This document shows positions 1 through 12,789 of a stretch of 64,000 bases of DNA, piece by piece (within the stretch, counting starts at the first letter, position 1; each line of letters begins with the position of its first letter). Both the position numbers and the translations under genes were made by a program. The notes under the pieces are model-generated. The model made no database searches. It saw only the letters and a list, made by a program, of their open reading frames with translations, and was not told where the DNA came from. Origin of the DNA: Siderastrea siderea (taxonomy: Eukaryota > Cnidaria > Anthozoa > Scleractinia > Rhizangiidae); contig OZ034968.1 of the NCBI GenBank assembly GCA_964030785.1, positions 64,082,899-64,146,898 on the forward strand, written 5' to 3'.

Positions 1-225
1 ATGGTACTTAGAAAATGAATATTGACGAGCATTGAATGCGAGTTACACGTTTCAACTCCTTGTGAGTTCAGTTCTGGTGTGACTATAAGCATGCAAGGTA
101 AGCCACATTTTATTCTGTGGGTGTATCTGATTTTAAACTTTCATACTGATATATATATATATTCCCGGGCAAAAACTACCCCTATAGAACAAGTGCCGGC
201 ACAGTTTCTTGCCAAGTTTTATTTT

Positions 226-1261
226 TATCTGTAGAGGACATTGAATGCAAAATTTGCATTTATCAAACTACCGTTTTTGCCCCATTTCTTTTTGTTGAGA
301 GCAAATGTTTCTCCGTTAATTAACGGCGACGTTTTCGCCCCATTTCTTGAAAGCGACTGTTTCCCCGTTAATAGACGGCGAAGTTTTCTCCCCATATCTT
401 TAATGACAGCAAATGTAATTACGCCCTTAATAAAAGGTAAAGGTTTTGCCCCATGTCTATTTTCAGAGCAAATAATTCGCCCTTAATAAACGGCGAAGTT
501 TTCGCCCCATTTCTATGTTGAAAGGAAATGTAATTACGCCGTTAATAAAAGGCGAAGTTTTTGTCTATTTCCAGAGCAAATGTTTCGCCGTTAATAAACG
601 AAGAATTTTTTTGTCACATTTTCTAAGTTAAAAGCAAATGTTTCGTCGTTAATAAACGGAGAAATTTTGGCCCCATGTCGTTATTGAGAGCAAATGATTC
701 GCCGTTAATAAACGGCAAAGTTTTTGGCCCCATGTCGTTATTGAGAGCAAATGATTCGCCGTTAATAAACGGCGAAGTTTTTGCCCCATTTCTTTACTGA
801 GAGCAAATGTTTCGCCGTTAATAAACAGTGAATGGATTTTGCCCCATTTCTTTCTTTGAGAGCAAATGTTTTGTCACTGATAAACGGCGAAAAGGCAACA
901 CTTTCATTATTTGCAGAGCAAATATTTCGCCGGTAATTTAGAGTGAAATATTTGCTCTGAATTAAACTGGAAATTTGTATTACAATAAAGTTCAACAATT
1001 TACATAAAAATTAGTGGAAGTTCTCTATAGTTACAAGAGAATTTTGCCATAAATTATATCTGTAGAGAAAGTTTAAAAATCAGCAATTGAATTTGTATGT
1101 AAATTTTATTTATTAATTAATTGCGAATTTTGTTTTTTTTTTTTTTGGCATAACCATAAATGCAGAGAGCGTATTTCGCCGTTAGTTAATGGCGAATTTT
1201 GTTTCATTTAAGTATTTCTCTGTAGGGGACATTGAGTGCAAAGTTTGCATACATCAAACTA
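226..1261. repeat. Minisatellite block flanked by a 45 bp direct repeat
   Basis: About twelve degenerate head-to-tail units of roughly 56 bp run from about 298 to 950. Most units contain the palindrome TTCGCCGTTAATAAACGGCGA followed by a GTTTTCGCCCCATTTCT-like stretch and a GAGCAAATG start. The block is bracketed by two near-identical 45 bp copies, at 226-270 and 1217-1261, both containing GACATTGA(A/G)TGCAAA. A partial extra unit lies at 1165-1200. This layout fits the satellite interior of a non-autonomous mobile element, but no terminal inverted repeat or transposase was seen. Open frames across it are not convincing genes. Nothing else is recognised in 1-1609; a T-rich tract follows a possible acceptor (TTATTTCAG) just before the gene at 1610. 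Confidence 0.8.
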
Positions 1262-1609
1262 ACGGTATCTGGTGACAAGCAGACCCGCTAGCAGCCTGCG
1301 TAGCAAGCGTTTCCGTAGGTCTTTCCCCCCGAGGTAAGAAAACGCTTGCCCGCAAACCCCATGATTTTGAAAAAAAAAGGTATGAGGCAGGTTATCTACT
1401 GTTCTTGCCTTCTGGGCAGGCACCCAAACATGTTAGACATGGCAGACAAAAAACATGCAATTAGAATTACATCGCGCTGCACATGATCAGCTCGTTGGGT
1501 GTAAAAATCGATACCAGTTACACAAAACAAACCCTCGTACCTCAGTCATGTCAGTGACTGAATGTTGATGAGTAAACATTTATTTCAGTTTTTTTTTCTT
1601 TAAGTCACC

Positions 1610-2725
1610 ATGAGCCAAGAATCTCCTGTCAGATTTGTGTTGTTTGGTTTGGGTACCGCCGGTCATATACATGCCAATAATATCATTAGAAACCCCCAAG
1701 CAAGGCTGAGATATATTGTGGATATTGATGCAGAGAAAGCCATGGAGTTTGTGACATCAAATTACCTGGACACCAAGGTTGTCACGCCATCTGACTCGGA
1801 GACTGTGTTGCGTGACCCAAATGTCAATGCTGCAGTGATTACTACTCCAACCCATCTCCATGAAGAATTGGTCATGAGCTGTTTAAAGGCGGGAAAAGCA
1901 GTGTTCTGTGAAAAACCAATTGCTAACACTAAGGAGGCTATAGGTGAGTATTGAATGTCTGTGCTTGTTTGCCAAGGAATCCTTTACAGGGTGCTCTTGG
2001 TGACAAACAATTCTATTTCTTCTTTTCTTTCGTTTGCAGAACGTTGTTACAGGACTGCCGAAAGCCGTAACATTCCATTACTTTGTGCCTTCAACCGACG
2101 ATTCGACCCAACAATTTTCTCCGTGGCCGAAAGGGTGAAAAAGGGTGACATTGGTAAAGTTCAAATCATCAAGACGACAAGTCGTGACTTCCCCAAGCCA
2201 AGCATTGATTACTTGAGGATTTCTGGGGGGATCTTCCATGACTGCTGCGTGCATGATGTAGACTTGATATGTTGGATTGTGGGTGAGACCCCCCATACAG
2301 TCTTTTGCCTGGCCCATGCTTTCGATTCAGAGATAAGAGCAATCAATGATGTGGATACAGTCGGAGTGGTAATGAAGTTTCCCAGTGGGTCAATTGGCCA
2401 GATAGATCTTTCACGCCATGCCGTATATGGTTACGACCAACGCATCGAGGTGTTTGGCACGGGTGGTATGATAACGAGTGAAAATGTCCCGGCTCTCTCC
2501 TCCCAGCTTTTCACTGCTAGTGGAAGTTCACAACCTCCATTGAAGCACTCGTTCATTCAGAGATATGCCGAGAGCTATATTTTGGAGATGAGCCATTTTA
2601 TTGATCTGATCAAAAAAAAGGAAAATGTACGCATCATTAAAGATGATGTGCTTCGATCGTGGCATGTTGTTGATGCCATCGAGAGGTCATTTCATAGTGG
2701 AAAGCCAGTCACTTTAGAAAAGTGA
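1610..2725 (+). CDS. Gfo/Idh/MocA oxidoreductase, inositol 2-dehydrogenase-like
   Basis: Two exons, 1610-1943 and 2040-2725, join at AG|GTGAGT and TTTGCAG|AA in phase 1 to give 339 residues, the usual full length for this family. The N-terminal Rossmann fold shows the dinucleotide motif GLGTAG (residues 13-18). The family EKP motif is at about residues 101-103. The catalytic segment GGIFHDCCVHDVD places Asp at about 179 and His at about 183, as in inositol dehydrogenases, which oxidise a ring hydroxyl with NAD. The exact substrate cannot be read from sequence. ATG 1610 is chosen because it starts directly before the beta1 strand and leaves no missing core. No targeting signal is visible, so it is probably cytosolic. 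The only candidate poly(A) signals noticed are AATAAA at 3201 and at about 3556. The compact gene resembles bacterial YrbE/IolG-type proteins, so an old transfer is possible but not shown. Confidence 0.9.
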
Positions 2726-4050
2726 CTCTCAGGTTTGGGCAGAATCGAGGCAGAAACGTTTACACAGTAAAGTATCAGACACTTCGCTATAATGGATACG
2801 CCTTTATTACTAACGGAAGATGAAGTGCCGAAAGAAAAGAATTTGTTTAAAGATACCTCCCTCTATACGGGCTCTCGTTATTTAATAAGGCCACCAAAGC
2901 TTGGTCCCCAAAGGTGTCCGTTTAATATAACAGGGGTTGATTTTACATGTTCTTTTCTAAAATTACAATTTATACCGTAATAACTTATTGTTACGTACTT
3001 TCGTGGGTCTGAAATTTGTGATTTCTTGAAATAGGAAAAAAAGGGGGGAATACAAAATTTGCAGTATACGTATAAGAAATGATGATGATAACTCTCACAG
3101 TTAAAGATGATTGTTTCATATATTCACTCTTTCATAATTGGTTCATATATTCACTCTCAAAATTTAGTGTTTCACACCTCAGTGTCTCTCAAATCGAAAA
3201 AATAAAGCCTCGCAAAATACGGGTCTTTCGACGTCACGAATCAATTACCCACAAAAATAAGAGAGAATAAGGTACTGGAATTTGACTGAGCTTGTGAAGG
3301 GGATTAGTTTCTAAAGAGGCTTTGGTGCTACGTCGGTGGGGAAGTGAAACACAAAACTTTGCAGCCAAAAACAACATTTTAAAGAACTTTAAATTACTCC
3401 AAAATGACAATGAAACACGTAGAATCTTTTCACAGCCCCTATTCCACTTTTCACATTTGCCGACCCGCACATGTGCCGAACCTATTCCACTTTTCACATT
3501 TTAGTATACATCCTTACGCTATTTAGTATTTGTAAGCTTACACGTATGCTGATATTTCAATAAAGATCTTTAAAGGCGACAAAAACAGGGAACTTTCTAG
3601 TTAGAAGCGTACTTAAATCTGATGTTCAACCCGGTACTTTTAAATACGCGCGCAAACGATGCAACACTTTTACATGCACCTTCGCAAATGCAATCTATTG
3701 CATAACAAGCTTCATACTGTTTAATTTCCGCGAACACGTACGAGACGTTGAAAGAAATGACAAGGACGCATCCAAACCAATAGCCCGACATTAATATTTC
3801 AATCTCTCTAATCATCCTAGCCAACACATGGCGATCTGCATGTGGCCTTTCCCTACACCAGGGTAACACGGAAAGCCGGAAAAATCTAAAACAAAAACTC
3901 ATTTTTCAAATCGGCACACGTAATTCTCACGGTATCAACGAACGCTTCTCATTCAACTAATTTATTCTTGGTGTTCACGTTGTCATGTTTAATACTACCA
4001 ATAGCGTAGCTCCACCACTCACCATATAAACCAAGTGACCCACAATTCCT
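2726..4050. other. Noncoding stretch downstream of the oxidoreductase
   Basis: No gene is supported. AATAAA at 3201-3206 could end the upstream transcript. A short direct duplication of CCTATTCCACTTTTCACATT at about 3438-3502 encloses part of the GCACATGTGCCGAACCTA motif that also forms the arms of the MITE at 4704-4830, so this is probably a degraded relative. Confidence 0.5.
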
Positions 4051-4103
4051 TGATTCGCTCTGATCTGACGAAGGGCTAACTCTCGAAACGTCAGCTTTCA
4101 ATC
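4051..4103 (+). ncRNA. Hammerhead-like motif, probable retroelement remnant
   Basis: CTGACGA at 4065-4071 and CGAAACGTC at 4084-4092 are separated by a short hairpin (GGG..CTC). GATTC-GCT upstream can pair with AGC-TTTC-AATC downstream as helix I. This follows the hammerhead order CUGANGA, helix II, GAAA, UC cleavage site. Position 7 is C, one base is unpaired before helix II, and helix III would be only two pairs. Hammerheads with tiny helix III are known in Penelope-like elements. Whether this copy folds or cleaves is inference. Confidence 0.35.
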
Positions 4104-4345
4104 TCTTTACGGTAGTCAATTCAACAAGACCAAAATTTTGAGCTTGTGAAGACCTAGCGAGGCTTTTTTTTTCTCCAACCAGTGTAAGTGAATAACATAA
4201 AACATCCAAATGTCGCTAAACCGCATATAATCCATTGTCAGTACTTGTTTCACCCACTTTTGTACTTTTATTCCCCTTACCAGGGAGTAGTTATCAGGTA
4301 TGTTACAAGTTTAATACTGTTAGTTTACACTATTTAAACAAGAGA

Positions 4346-4493
4346 GTTCGTCTGTCGAAGGCACTATTGTGTGATAGGATGCCCGAGGAAATTTGATATT
4401 CCCAACAAATATTACGTTCGAGGGCTTATATGAAGTTTGGACATCAAATTTCCGAGGGAACCTATCACACATAGGGCCTGAGACAGAAGGACT
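4346..4493. mobile_element. MITE, long imperfect hairpin
   Basis: The left arm (TTCGTCTGTC, GTGTGATAGG, GAGGAAATTTGAT) is the inverted complement of the right arm (ATCAAATTTCC, CCTATCACAC, GAGACAGAAGGAC), with a short centre near 4420. No coding capacity. The target-site duplication was not resolved. Confidence 0.65.
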
Positions 4494-4501
4494 CTATTGT
4501 T

Positions 4502-4650
4502 TTTATTGTACAACGCTAAATTTTGAGCGAAAATTGCCAAAAACGGGCACTATGCGCTGACAGGCGTACGCTTAGGGAAGACACTATCGCGTCATGTGAT
4601 CGATTCCGACCAATGGGAGCACGCCAAAATATAGCGTTGTACTATAATAG
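4502..4650. mobile_element. MITE with TTATTGTACAACGCTA-type ends
   Basis: TTATTGTACAACGCTA at the left and TAGCGTTGTACTATAATA at the right form terminal inverted repeats around about 115 bp of noncoding sequence. It starts a few bases after the preceding hairpin element, so the two may have inserted into one another. Confidence 0.6.
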
Positions 4651-4703
4651 GTAATAGTAAAAGATTGATATCCGACATTGCTATAACTACATCGGAAGAT
4701 TTA

Positions 4704-4830
4704 GGCCCGGTTTAAACGTCGAACTTCACATGTGCCGAACCTAACACAAATATAATGAGCATAAACAATAGCTTTTGCTCATTTGCATTAGGTTCGGCAC
4801 ATGTGAAGTTCGACGTTTATAAACTGGGCC
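4704..4830. mobile_element. MITE, PIF/Harbinger-like, TTA target duplication
   Basis: Almost the whole element is one palindrome. GGCCCGGTTTAAACGTCG on the left matches the inverted GGCCCAGTTTATAAACGTCG on the right, continuing through AACTTCACATGTGCCGAACC. TTA flanks both ends (4701-4703 and 4831-4833), matching the 3 bp TWA target sites of PIF/Harbinger transposons. A shorter relative lies at 21632-21703 and a fragment at about 3465-3482. Confidence 0.75.
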
Positions 4831-4833
4831 TTA

Positions 4834-5866
4834 GGACTGAAAACTCTTTTCATTACTGCAGGTACTTATGTCGTCCTTGCGTTACAGTGTTGTAGAAAAT
4901 TGAGTGCCAAAACAAATTACATTACTGGTTAGCTAATGTTTCCCAGTGAATAAAAACTAAAAGTTGAAAAATTTGGTTAGTTCTACAAATCAACTTGAAG
5001 CTTTCCATATCAAGAATCTCAAACCTAGCATTAATGAAGGACTTTTTCTAATTACCTACAATTCCAGTCATATTGCGTAATGTTAACACGCCTAATTACC
5101 GTTGCCTTCTTGTAAAAGTATCATTACATTGGTTTTTACAACGATGTCATCTCTCGGCCTTGCCTTCTTCATTTTGTGTTCCAAATTGTCAGATGGCTCT
5201 GGATTTTGATCTACAAATTAACATTTAATGCATTTTATCTATCGTTTTTAAATTAACTTTAATTTGCCGTTTAACAAATACTGTCCTATTAATGTAGTTA
5301 GAGTTACTTTTTAGAAGTAACTTCTCAAAGGCTTAATATATAAATGAAGATCTACCTGTAAAAAGCTATAAATTAGCATGGCGTACACACAGTGATGTGT
5401 TTAGTAAAGTTGCTCCTCTAAATCTCATTCATCAAACTCGTAGAAAGCTTAGACATTACAGCTCACATTAATTTCAGCGTTCGATGAGTTGATTCACAAG
5501 CACAAAGTTTTGATTTGTTATCTTAAGTTTTACTAGTTTGCATTGTAAGGCAGATAGTTTAGTGTTTAAAATTGTCTTGTGGTTCTGCGTTATCCCCAGT
5601 ACCAACCCTCACCCTCAGTACTCTCGCAGCTAGCCTGGCAGCTAGTCTGCAATGGTTCATCTGCACGTGATAATTTAGTCCCTAAAGTTTAGTGTTTAAT
5701 ATTGCCTTGTGGTTCTACGTTATACACAAGGGAGATGTTACCTAGTACTAACCCTTCAGGCTCATTACACTGTGTGCCCACTGTGTGTGCCCGTTCTCAC
5801 ATTGATACAGAGTTTTTGGCCAGCGATGACCAAGCAATCGCCAGCGATCGTCAGTGGAAGCCAACC
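4834..5866. other. Noncoding sequence 3' of the mosaic matrix gene
   Basis: No gene recognised. It contains a two-copy motif (TTTAGTGTTTAA(A)ATTG(T/C)CTTGTGGTTCT.CGTTAT) at about 5560-5595 and 5690-5725. It may hold the 3' UTR of the minus-strand gene ending at 5867, but no clear poly(A) signal stands out. Confidence 0.4.
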
Positions 5867-6156
5867 TTATGGCAGCCTTAATGGATCGTTCTCAGAGATG
5901 TCATAGTGAGGCGTGTACACTTTTCGCAAATCTCTGAAACCAGTTCCATGTCGTCCCTTTTCGTCATACAACTTGCATTCTTGGGTAACGTTGTTGTAAT
6001 TAAAAGACATGCACGCCTGTCCATTTCCGAAGTATGCACATAAGCGCATACACTGTTGTGAACTTACAGACTTTTCAGATGCCAATATGTGACCATCGGG
6101 AACATGGTGACCTTTGGTAGAGGTGTACATGACGTCAGAAACGCCGGCGGGAAAAT
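5867..6156 (-). CDS. PAN/Apple domain terminal exon
   Basis: The acceptor CCGCACAG|AT at 6157 opens a 96-codon exon ending in a stop at 5867. It reads DGHILASEKSVSSQQCMRLC, then CMSFNYNN and CKLYDE, the cysteine and SFNY pattern of the PAN/Apple fold used for protein or sugar binding. Phase-1 entry matches the D8C exon upstream. The tail after the domain (HYDISENDP) is typical of cnidarian PAN exons that end a protein. A downstream exon through a weak GTGTAC donor cannot be excluded. Confidence 0.75.
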
Positions 6157-7679
6157 CTGTGCGGTGATACAAGCATGAAATTAATGGTGATTTAGCTTAG
6201 TCGCCTTTTCCCCGCATCCCCCTCTTCCCCAGATGTGCGTTTTTGTTAGAAAGAAGTGGAAGTTAAGGAATAACGATGTAGACGAACGAGCTGTCCAAAT
6301 AAAAAATACCCCACAGTACAATAAAATCCGTCGATTTCGCGCTCATCCAATCCACAAGCTGGGTAACGAAAGTTAATTCATTGCAAACTGCAGGTAAAGA
6401 GAAATGCTACTTCCCACTACTCTTTTACTGACCTTTCTCTCTGTGAAATTAAACTCAATTTTTGGTATCTAGTAAGTATATCATAATGGCGCCCAACAGT
6501 GATGCCGCGGCCTTTTGGGCATAATGAGATTCCTTGAGCATCAGTTATAGATAACTGGGTCTAAGCACACTTAGGCTTTTGATGGATACCTGGATTATTA
6601 CCATTAAAGTTACCTGGATTATTACCTGGATACCTGGATTATTACCATTACCATACAAGACAGTGTTATTAATAGCATACCTAGCGTGCTTATTGTGAAA
6701 CAGTACTGTCCAGGGATAATGGGATGAACTTCTTTTAACTTGTAGACAAAGAAGTCGCGACATTTCTTTATTTGCATTGGTAATGAGTAGTAGCAGCAGT
6801 CTTTACGAAAGTTGAAGCACGCTTTGCCATGAATGATCCCGGCCTCACGCGACGGATTCGAACCACTGAACCACCCAGGAGCCTGGGCACCACACCTTTC
6901 CTCTTGGACGCAGGAAGTGGGAATAGCATAGCATTTCTCTGCCTTGAACCAGTTTTCATAGTTAAAAACACGGTCATAATTGGCGGGAAATACAGTCCAA
7001 GGGTCAGGCTTCCATTTACTTTTCCATTTGTAATCATCGACATCAAATGTGGAGCAAAGGGAGCTTGGATCTGAAATGAGATAAGATAAAATAACTTTAA
7101 AAAGGGTGTAATAGTGTAATAGTGTATAGTATAATCCTTGTTGGATAAATCATTTTAGTTTTCTTGACTTTTTTAGAACGTAAAGACAATATTCTCTCTT
7201 GTTTATAGTAGCCTTATAAGTTTTCACCAAGTCTGAGATTGGTGAATTATTGATGTTGTAAGAAAAAAACCTGAACTCTGTTTAACGAGCACTGAGAAAT
7301 TAAGGAATGTAATGAACAAGGGTTGCGAGTTCTCTTTTTCCACAGGTGTCCCAAGCTCAAGCTTTGAGTCAGCTGCATCAGTGACGGCAGAATACTGAAG
7401 TACATTCTTTTTATGTACCTCTTGTAATGGCTGAAAACATTAAGGGTTGGTATGGGGATTTTAACATGCCGGCGTTATTTTCAGGAATAAAATTTAAACC
7501 AACTTGAATGTATTATAACACACTTTCAACAGCAGGCATTTGGTTCGATCACATCTTAGGAGTAATCTGTATCGTTTATCGTCAACTTGGTTGTTTAATA
7601 AGAAATGCCAGTTGATCATATTGCAGACGCTAACTTGCGTGCAACAAGTAAAAATTATTATTGTCATTATTATTATTAT

Positions 7680-7722
<43 letters not shown>

Positions 7723-10700
7723 ATCATTCGTCATCATCATCGTCGTCGTCGTCGTTGTTGTTGAAGTTGCTGCTGCTGCCGATAAAAAAAATACAATCAC
7801 CATCAACAGCCTCTTAGGGAACTTATGCTATCATGACTACAACGCAAAGAAAAGAAATAATTTTGTTGGGAAGGCTTTCAGGTTCAGATAAAGAAAGGAA
7901 ACTTCACCGTCAAGGGCCAATGTTTTCCACAAAACCCAGAATTTTGCCACATCACGTTGTTTTACAGAGGATGGCAAAGATGTGTACTAAAATGTATAAT
8001 TGACGTGTAGAATCATTGTTTTGCTAGATAAACCTTAAGCTTTTCAACGTTCTAGTTTCCCGTCCCATCCGTTGTAGCTTAAGTTGCCTATTTTTGTGCC
8101 CACAGCCGTAATAGCAAAACCCTAATTAAACCCATCTAGTAACAGCTTGACACCTGTCTCGTCCGGAGGCGTCTTCATCACGCGCGAGCTGAGAGCAAGG
8201 GGTACCATCACACCTCGCGCTCCCGTGCCGCGCGCGTTATGAAGACGACAGGGCACGAGTTAGACTTGATACAATAGTTATGAGGTGATCTATTACTTGA
8301 CCACAGGCGTCCCAGTCTCAAGCTCTTTCGACTGACCTTCCACTTTCAGTGTCACATCATATGACGCTTGAATCGTTCCTTTACTGTTTATTACATCACA
8401 CGTGTAAATTCCTTCATCAGCTTGTTGAACCAAGTCGATCAGCAGGCTCGTACCATATCCAGCAGCCTTCGTCTGAAGAACAACGCCATCTTTACTCCAG
8501 CGTACAGTTTTGCCTTCCAAAGCGTCACATTTCAGCTCCACGCCTTCTCCAAGGTGCACAGTTTGATTGGAGATTGACCGTCCTAGGGGTATAAACAAAA
8601 CTTCGAAATTAATTTTTTCACAAGAGCAATTCTGCTCCTAGGTCCAAAATTTTAGGAGTAAATTTGGTCTAACAAGGAGCAGAAAATCTATTATTATGAA
8701 AATCGTCCAAAAGTTGAAGGGGCAATTTTGCTCCTAAGTTAGTTTTTTAGGAGCAAATGTCCTCGAACCAGTCGCAAATTGCACATTTGCGATCGTAAAT
8801 TTCGAACCCTAGACTATAAACAATTGCATTACAAGGCATATTTCGTAAATTATAAGCTCTTGACTTTGCATATTTCGATATATGTATATTACTTTACTTT
8901 ATCTTGTCAACGTCAACAAAGATAACAAACTTGATAAAGATAACACGAAAGGCCAATGAAGGCTAAAGAGATTTTATCTGCCTCTATGTCCTCTATTATT
9001 TGCCTCTGTTAATGGAAGTATCTATTTCCTAAGGCCTGGTTCTTTATTTCTGTGATGGCCTCTAACTTTCGTTCAGTTTTTCAAACCCCGTAACTGCCGT
9101 CGTGTCGTTTCCCCGACAAAAACTTGCGGGTACACATTGTCTATCCCGGTTCCTGCGGTTCCACATTGTCTCTCCCTATATACGTGCCTAAATGGGTACC
9201 AGCGGACCGTAGCGGACACAAAATATTTGGGGTAGCCCTGCGATGGAAAAACATCACTATCCCTTCGAAGACGATTAGCAGTACTCTTAATTGTCGACTA
9301 CAAGCAGTCTTTCTTTCCGTTCAGGGATAGTCAGGCAAAAATAAGAACACGCGAGCGAGATGCGAAAATCGCCTGCTGCGTGGAAACATGACGCACGAAC
9401 GGTGAACCGCTCGTGTCCTCATGCTACAGAATCCAGCCGTGTTAGACACCTTTAGTACGAGTGCGACTTTACATCACTAATGTGTAGCGATAAACTTAAC
9501 AGAGGGAAAGCTGTGGGAATAGAGAGCGCGTCCTCCGTAATTTAAAGGAGGGGTGGGGGGCAAGGACGATAGTTTGCTTGGCAGGAAGGCATGAAAAGGA
9601 AACTGCGAGAGCCAAGGACACGTGTAAGAAAAGAGCGCGAATGACAACGTGCTCGGGCGAAAAAAAAAACACTGACAGATCAGCAGTTGCAGTGCATGCT
9701 CACTAGTGATTTTGCTGTGTTCAGTATTGCGGGCATGCGCAACGCTAAGGATTTAAAAACAGGGATGAATCTTACCTAGTTCCTAGGCCTCTATATTTCG
9801 CCGCGGTTAATCTGTTTCGGATCGCGTGGTCCGAGCTAAAATGTTCGTCCCGGATACGTCATCGAAACGAATTTTACGTCACAACGAATTACCCGTGAAG
9901 GGCTTGGGGAAAAGCCGCACAGGAACTAGGCAAGGATGTAATCACGCCTTGACGTAAATTGGCCGTTATTCCCGTTATTCCGCTTCTTGTTTAAAAAAAC
10001 TGCGTTGTGCCAGTTTTGAGCAAGGAGGCCTGTCAAGGGAAACTTTTTCGGTGCAACCAGCTTTAGCTTATCAAGGTTTGACGTGAGCCCTGTATGAGTT
10101 TAATTACCAAAGGGATAGTCGTAAAATTACGGGGGAAAAAAGTTTTACCTGCTGTGAAACACAACCATTTGGCATCCTCAATCTCAAGTTTAGTCAAGTC
10201 GCGATCATAAAGCTGGACGCATGAAATCCTGCCTTTAAAATTCCCCGCACTCCCTGAAGTGGAGCCCATTAAGACACTTTGACGGGTTGCTGTTTGCCAA
10301 GGCCAGCTGACGATTTTGTCTTTATGTTCACTTCCATTTAGCCAAATCTTTACTTCACCACTCACATAATTGTAAGTAACTCCTACGAAATGCCACGTTT
10401 GGGGTTCAAGAATGTCGCTCGACAACGATGTCAGTTTTGTGAAGTTTGACATTTGACGAATTGTAGTTTTGAAGCGGCCTTCGTTGAACAGAAATTTATT
10501 GCCAAAGCTCCCCAGTTCGGCGGCTGGATCAGCATAGTAAAATATTGGACCTTTCACTTCTTCGTGGTAAATCCACGCTAGGAATGTGAATGAATACGTT
10601 GTGTGCAGGCCTCCGTTATTTGGAAACGTAATAAAACTGGTCGAGTTTCCTGAGAACTGATATGAGCCTCCTGCACTGCCGTCAGGGCCTGGGGCTAGGT

Positions 10701-12527
10701 TTACGTCCTTTGATAGGCCAGGAGGATTGGACCTGAGACTAATGTCTGCTGTGTCGTATTGTCCGTTCAGAGGAAAGAAAGCAACTGGCCGCAAAGGAAC
10801 TGTGATAAAAAAGAAGTCGGGAAATTAAATTACATTCTCTATGAGAATACATCACCAGAGAAACCACTCAATCAGGAGATGGAGCATTTCAATTGCTCTG
10901 CTTGGAGATTTATTATTTACGCGCGGACAAAAACTGACGTTTTTGAAGCGATGAGACAGCAAATATACATACAGTCCAAAACGTGCACTGCCTAATTTGG
11001 TTAGCCGCATTTGCAAATAAAATCAGTACAGTTACCTCTTATTGAGGAAACATAAGGACGAGTGAAAAACTATAGGTGTGGTCTAAACTCTTTCAAAAAG
11101 TGCTTATAAGACTTTGAAGAGGTAACGAATGCTCTGATTGGTTGCGTAGTTGTGTGTTTTACGTCACAAAACATTTGGCTGCTTTGTGTATAGGAGACAC
11201 AGAAAAATGTCGTTTGTGCTCACTTAACTTACTGCTAACACTTGAGGGAATGTGGGAGAATTCGATGTCACTCATGTAAGCTCTTGCCTTGCGCCTTCGA
11301 ATTCTCCCGTACTCCCCGTAGTGTTTTCATCAAGCTATGTTCCTTCCAAATACGTGTGCCCTTTTCTGCAAAGAAATAAGGGACTGGATTTTGAAACTAC
11401 CTTGAAGGCTCGTTGGCTAAATGCCTCACTGCGCTATAGGAAGTAAGAAAAATCAAATCAAGTGAAGGCTTTGTTTGGGGAGGGCGCCTTATGGGAAAAA
11501 AGGTTATTCAACACAAAAGGTGTTCTGGAACAGTTGCATACCAACCTCTTTGACTACATATTCCTCTGACAGCATGCACTTCATTCTCTGTCAAAGCTTT
11601 GTTGTACACTTGCATACAAGATATCCTTCCCCTAAGATATCTGTTATCTCCTGTCATCACTCCCATTCTTACATTGCTTTGAGTGTCAATCTCAAACGTA
11701 CCAATGCTTTGTACAACATACACCTTTCCATCGATCCAAAGTTTGTGCAAACCGGATTCGTAATCAAAGGATGTACCCACAAAATGCCACATACTACGCT
11801 CCAAAACCTTGGTTATCAAAGCAAGAGCGTAAACTCCAGCCATAGAAACAAATCGACAAAACAACTTATCCGCGGCAACCCACAAGTGAACGCCAAAGTA
11901 GTCGGTTCCGTAGTTAAAAATCGGACCATCGCCGTTTTCTGGAAACACCCATGCTAAAAGAGTCAGCGACTTCCTCGTGTCAAGTCCTCCATTGTTTGGA
12001 AACTCGATGTAGCTAGATGAACTTCCAGAGAACTGGTAAGAGCCATTTGGTTCGCCATAGGGGCCTGGAGCAAGCTGAACGTTTGAGGGAATTCCCGCAG
12101 GATTTTGTTTAGAGCTCAAGTCTCTGGTGCCAAACTTGCTGTTTAGAGGGTACAAAGCTGTTGGAACCGGAGGATCTGGAAAATCAAAAGTTTAAGGTCA
12201 AATGCTACCATTTCACCCGGGCTAGATTGCCGATCCTTTTGTTGTTTCTGGTGGTAATCAAAATCCAGGGGAGACAACGGTTGCGGTCTCACTCATTGTT
12301 TGGTCAGTGCACTTTTGCAATTCAATCCCTGTTAGTATTAACATCACCAAACAATAAAAATAAGAAAGGAAACAGGATAATTGTGTGCGACACGCGTTTT
12401 TCAACAGATTTCAGTGTTACCCGGATCGGACGAGGCAACAACGCTCGATAGCACGCTTCATCGACGGGGCACGAAAATATCTGGCGGATTAAAGTTGTGA
12501 AAGTAATAACAGTAATGATGATGGTGG

Positions 12528-12591
<64 letters not shown>

Positions 12592-12732
12592 AATGATGAT
12601 GGTGATGATGATGGTGATGGTGATGGTGGTGGTGGTGGTGGTGGTGGTTGTGGTGGTGGTGGTAGTAGTAGTGGTGGTTGTGGTGGTAATGATGATGATG
12701 ACGACGACGACAACAACGACGACGACGACGAC

Positions 12733-12789
<57 letters not shown>

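Noticed and set aside
298..950. CRISPR-like array
   Set aside because: Repeats are contiguous and degenerate with no unique spacers, and the genome is animal.
6768..7046. 92-codon minus-strand frame
   Set aside because: Shadow of the D8C exon, which is read in another frame with its conserved cysteines.
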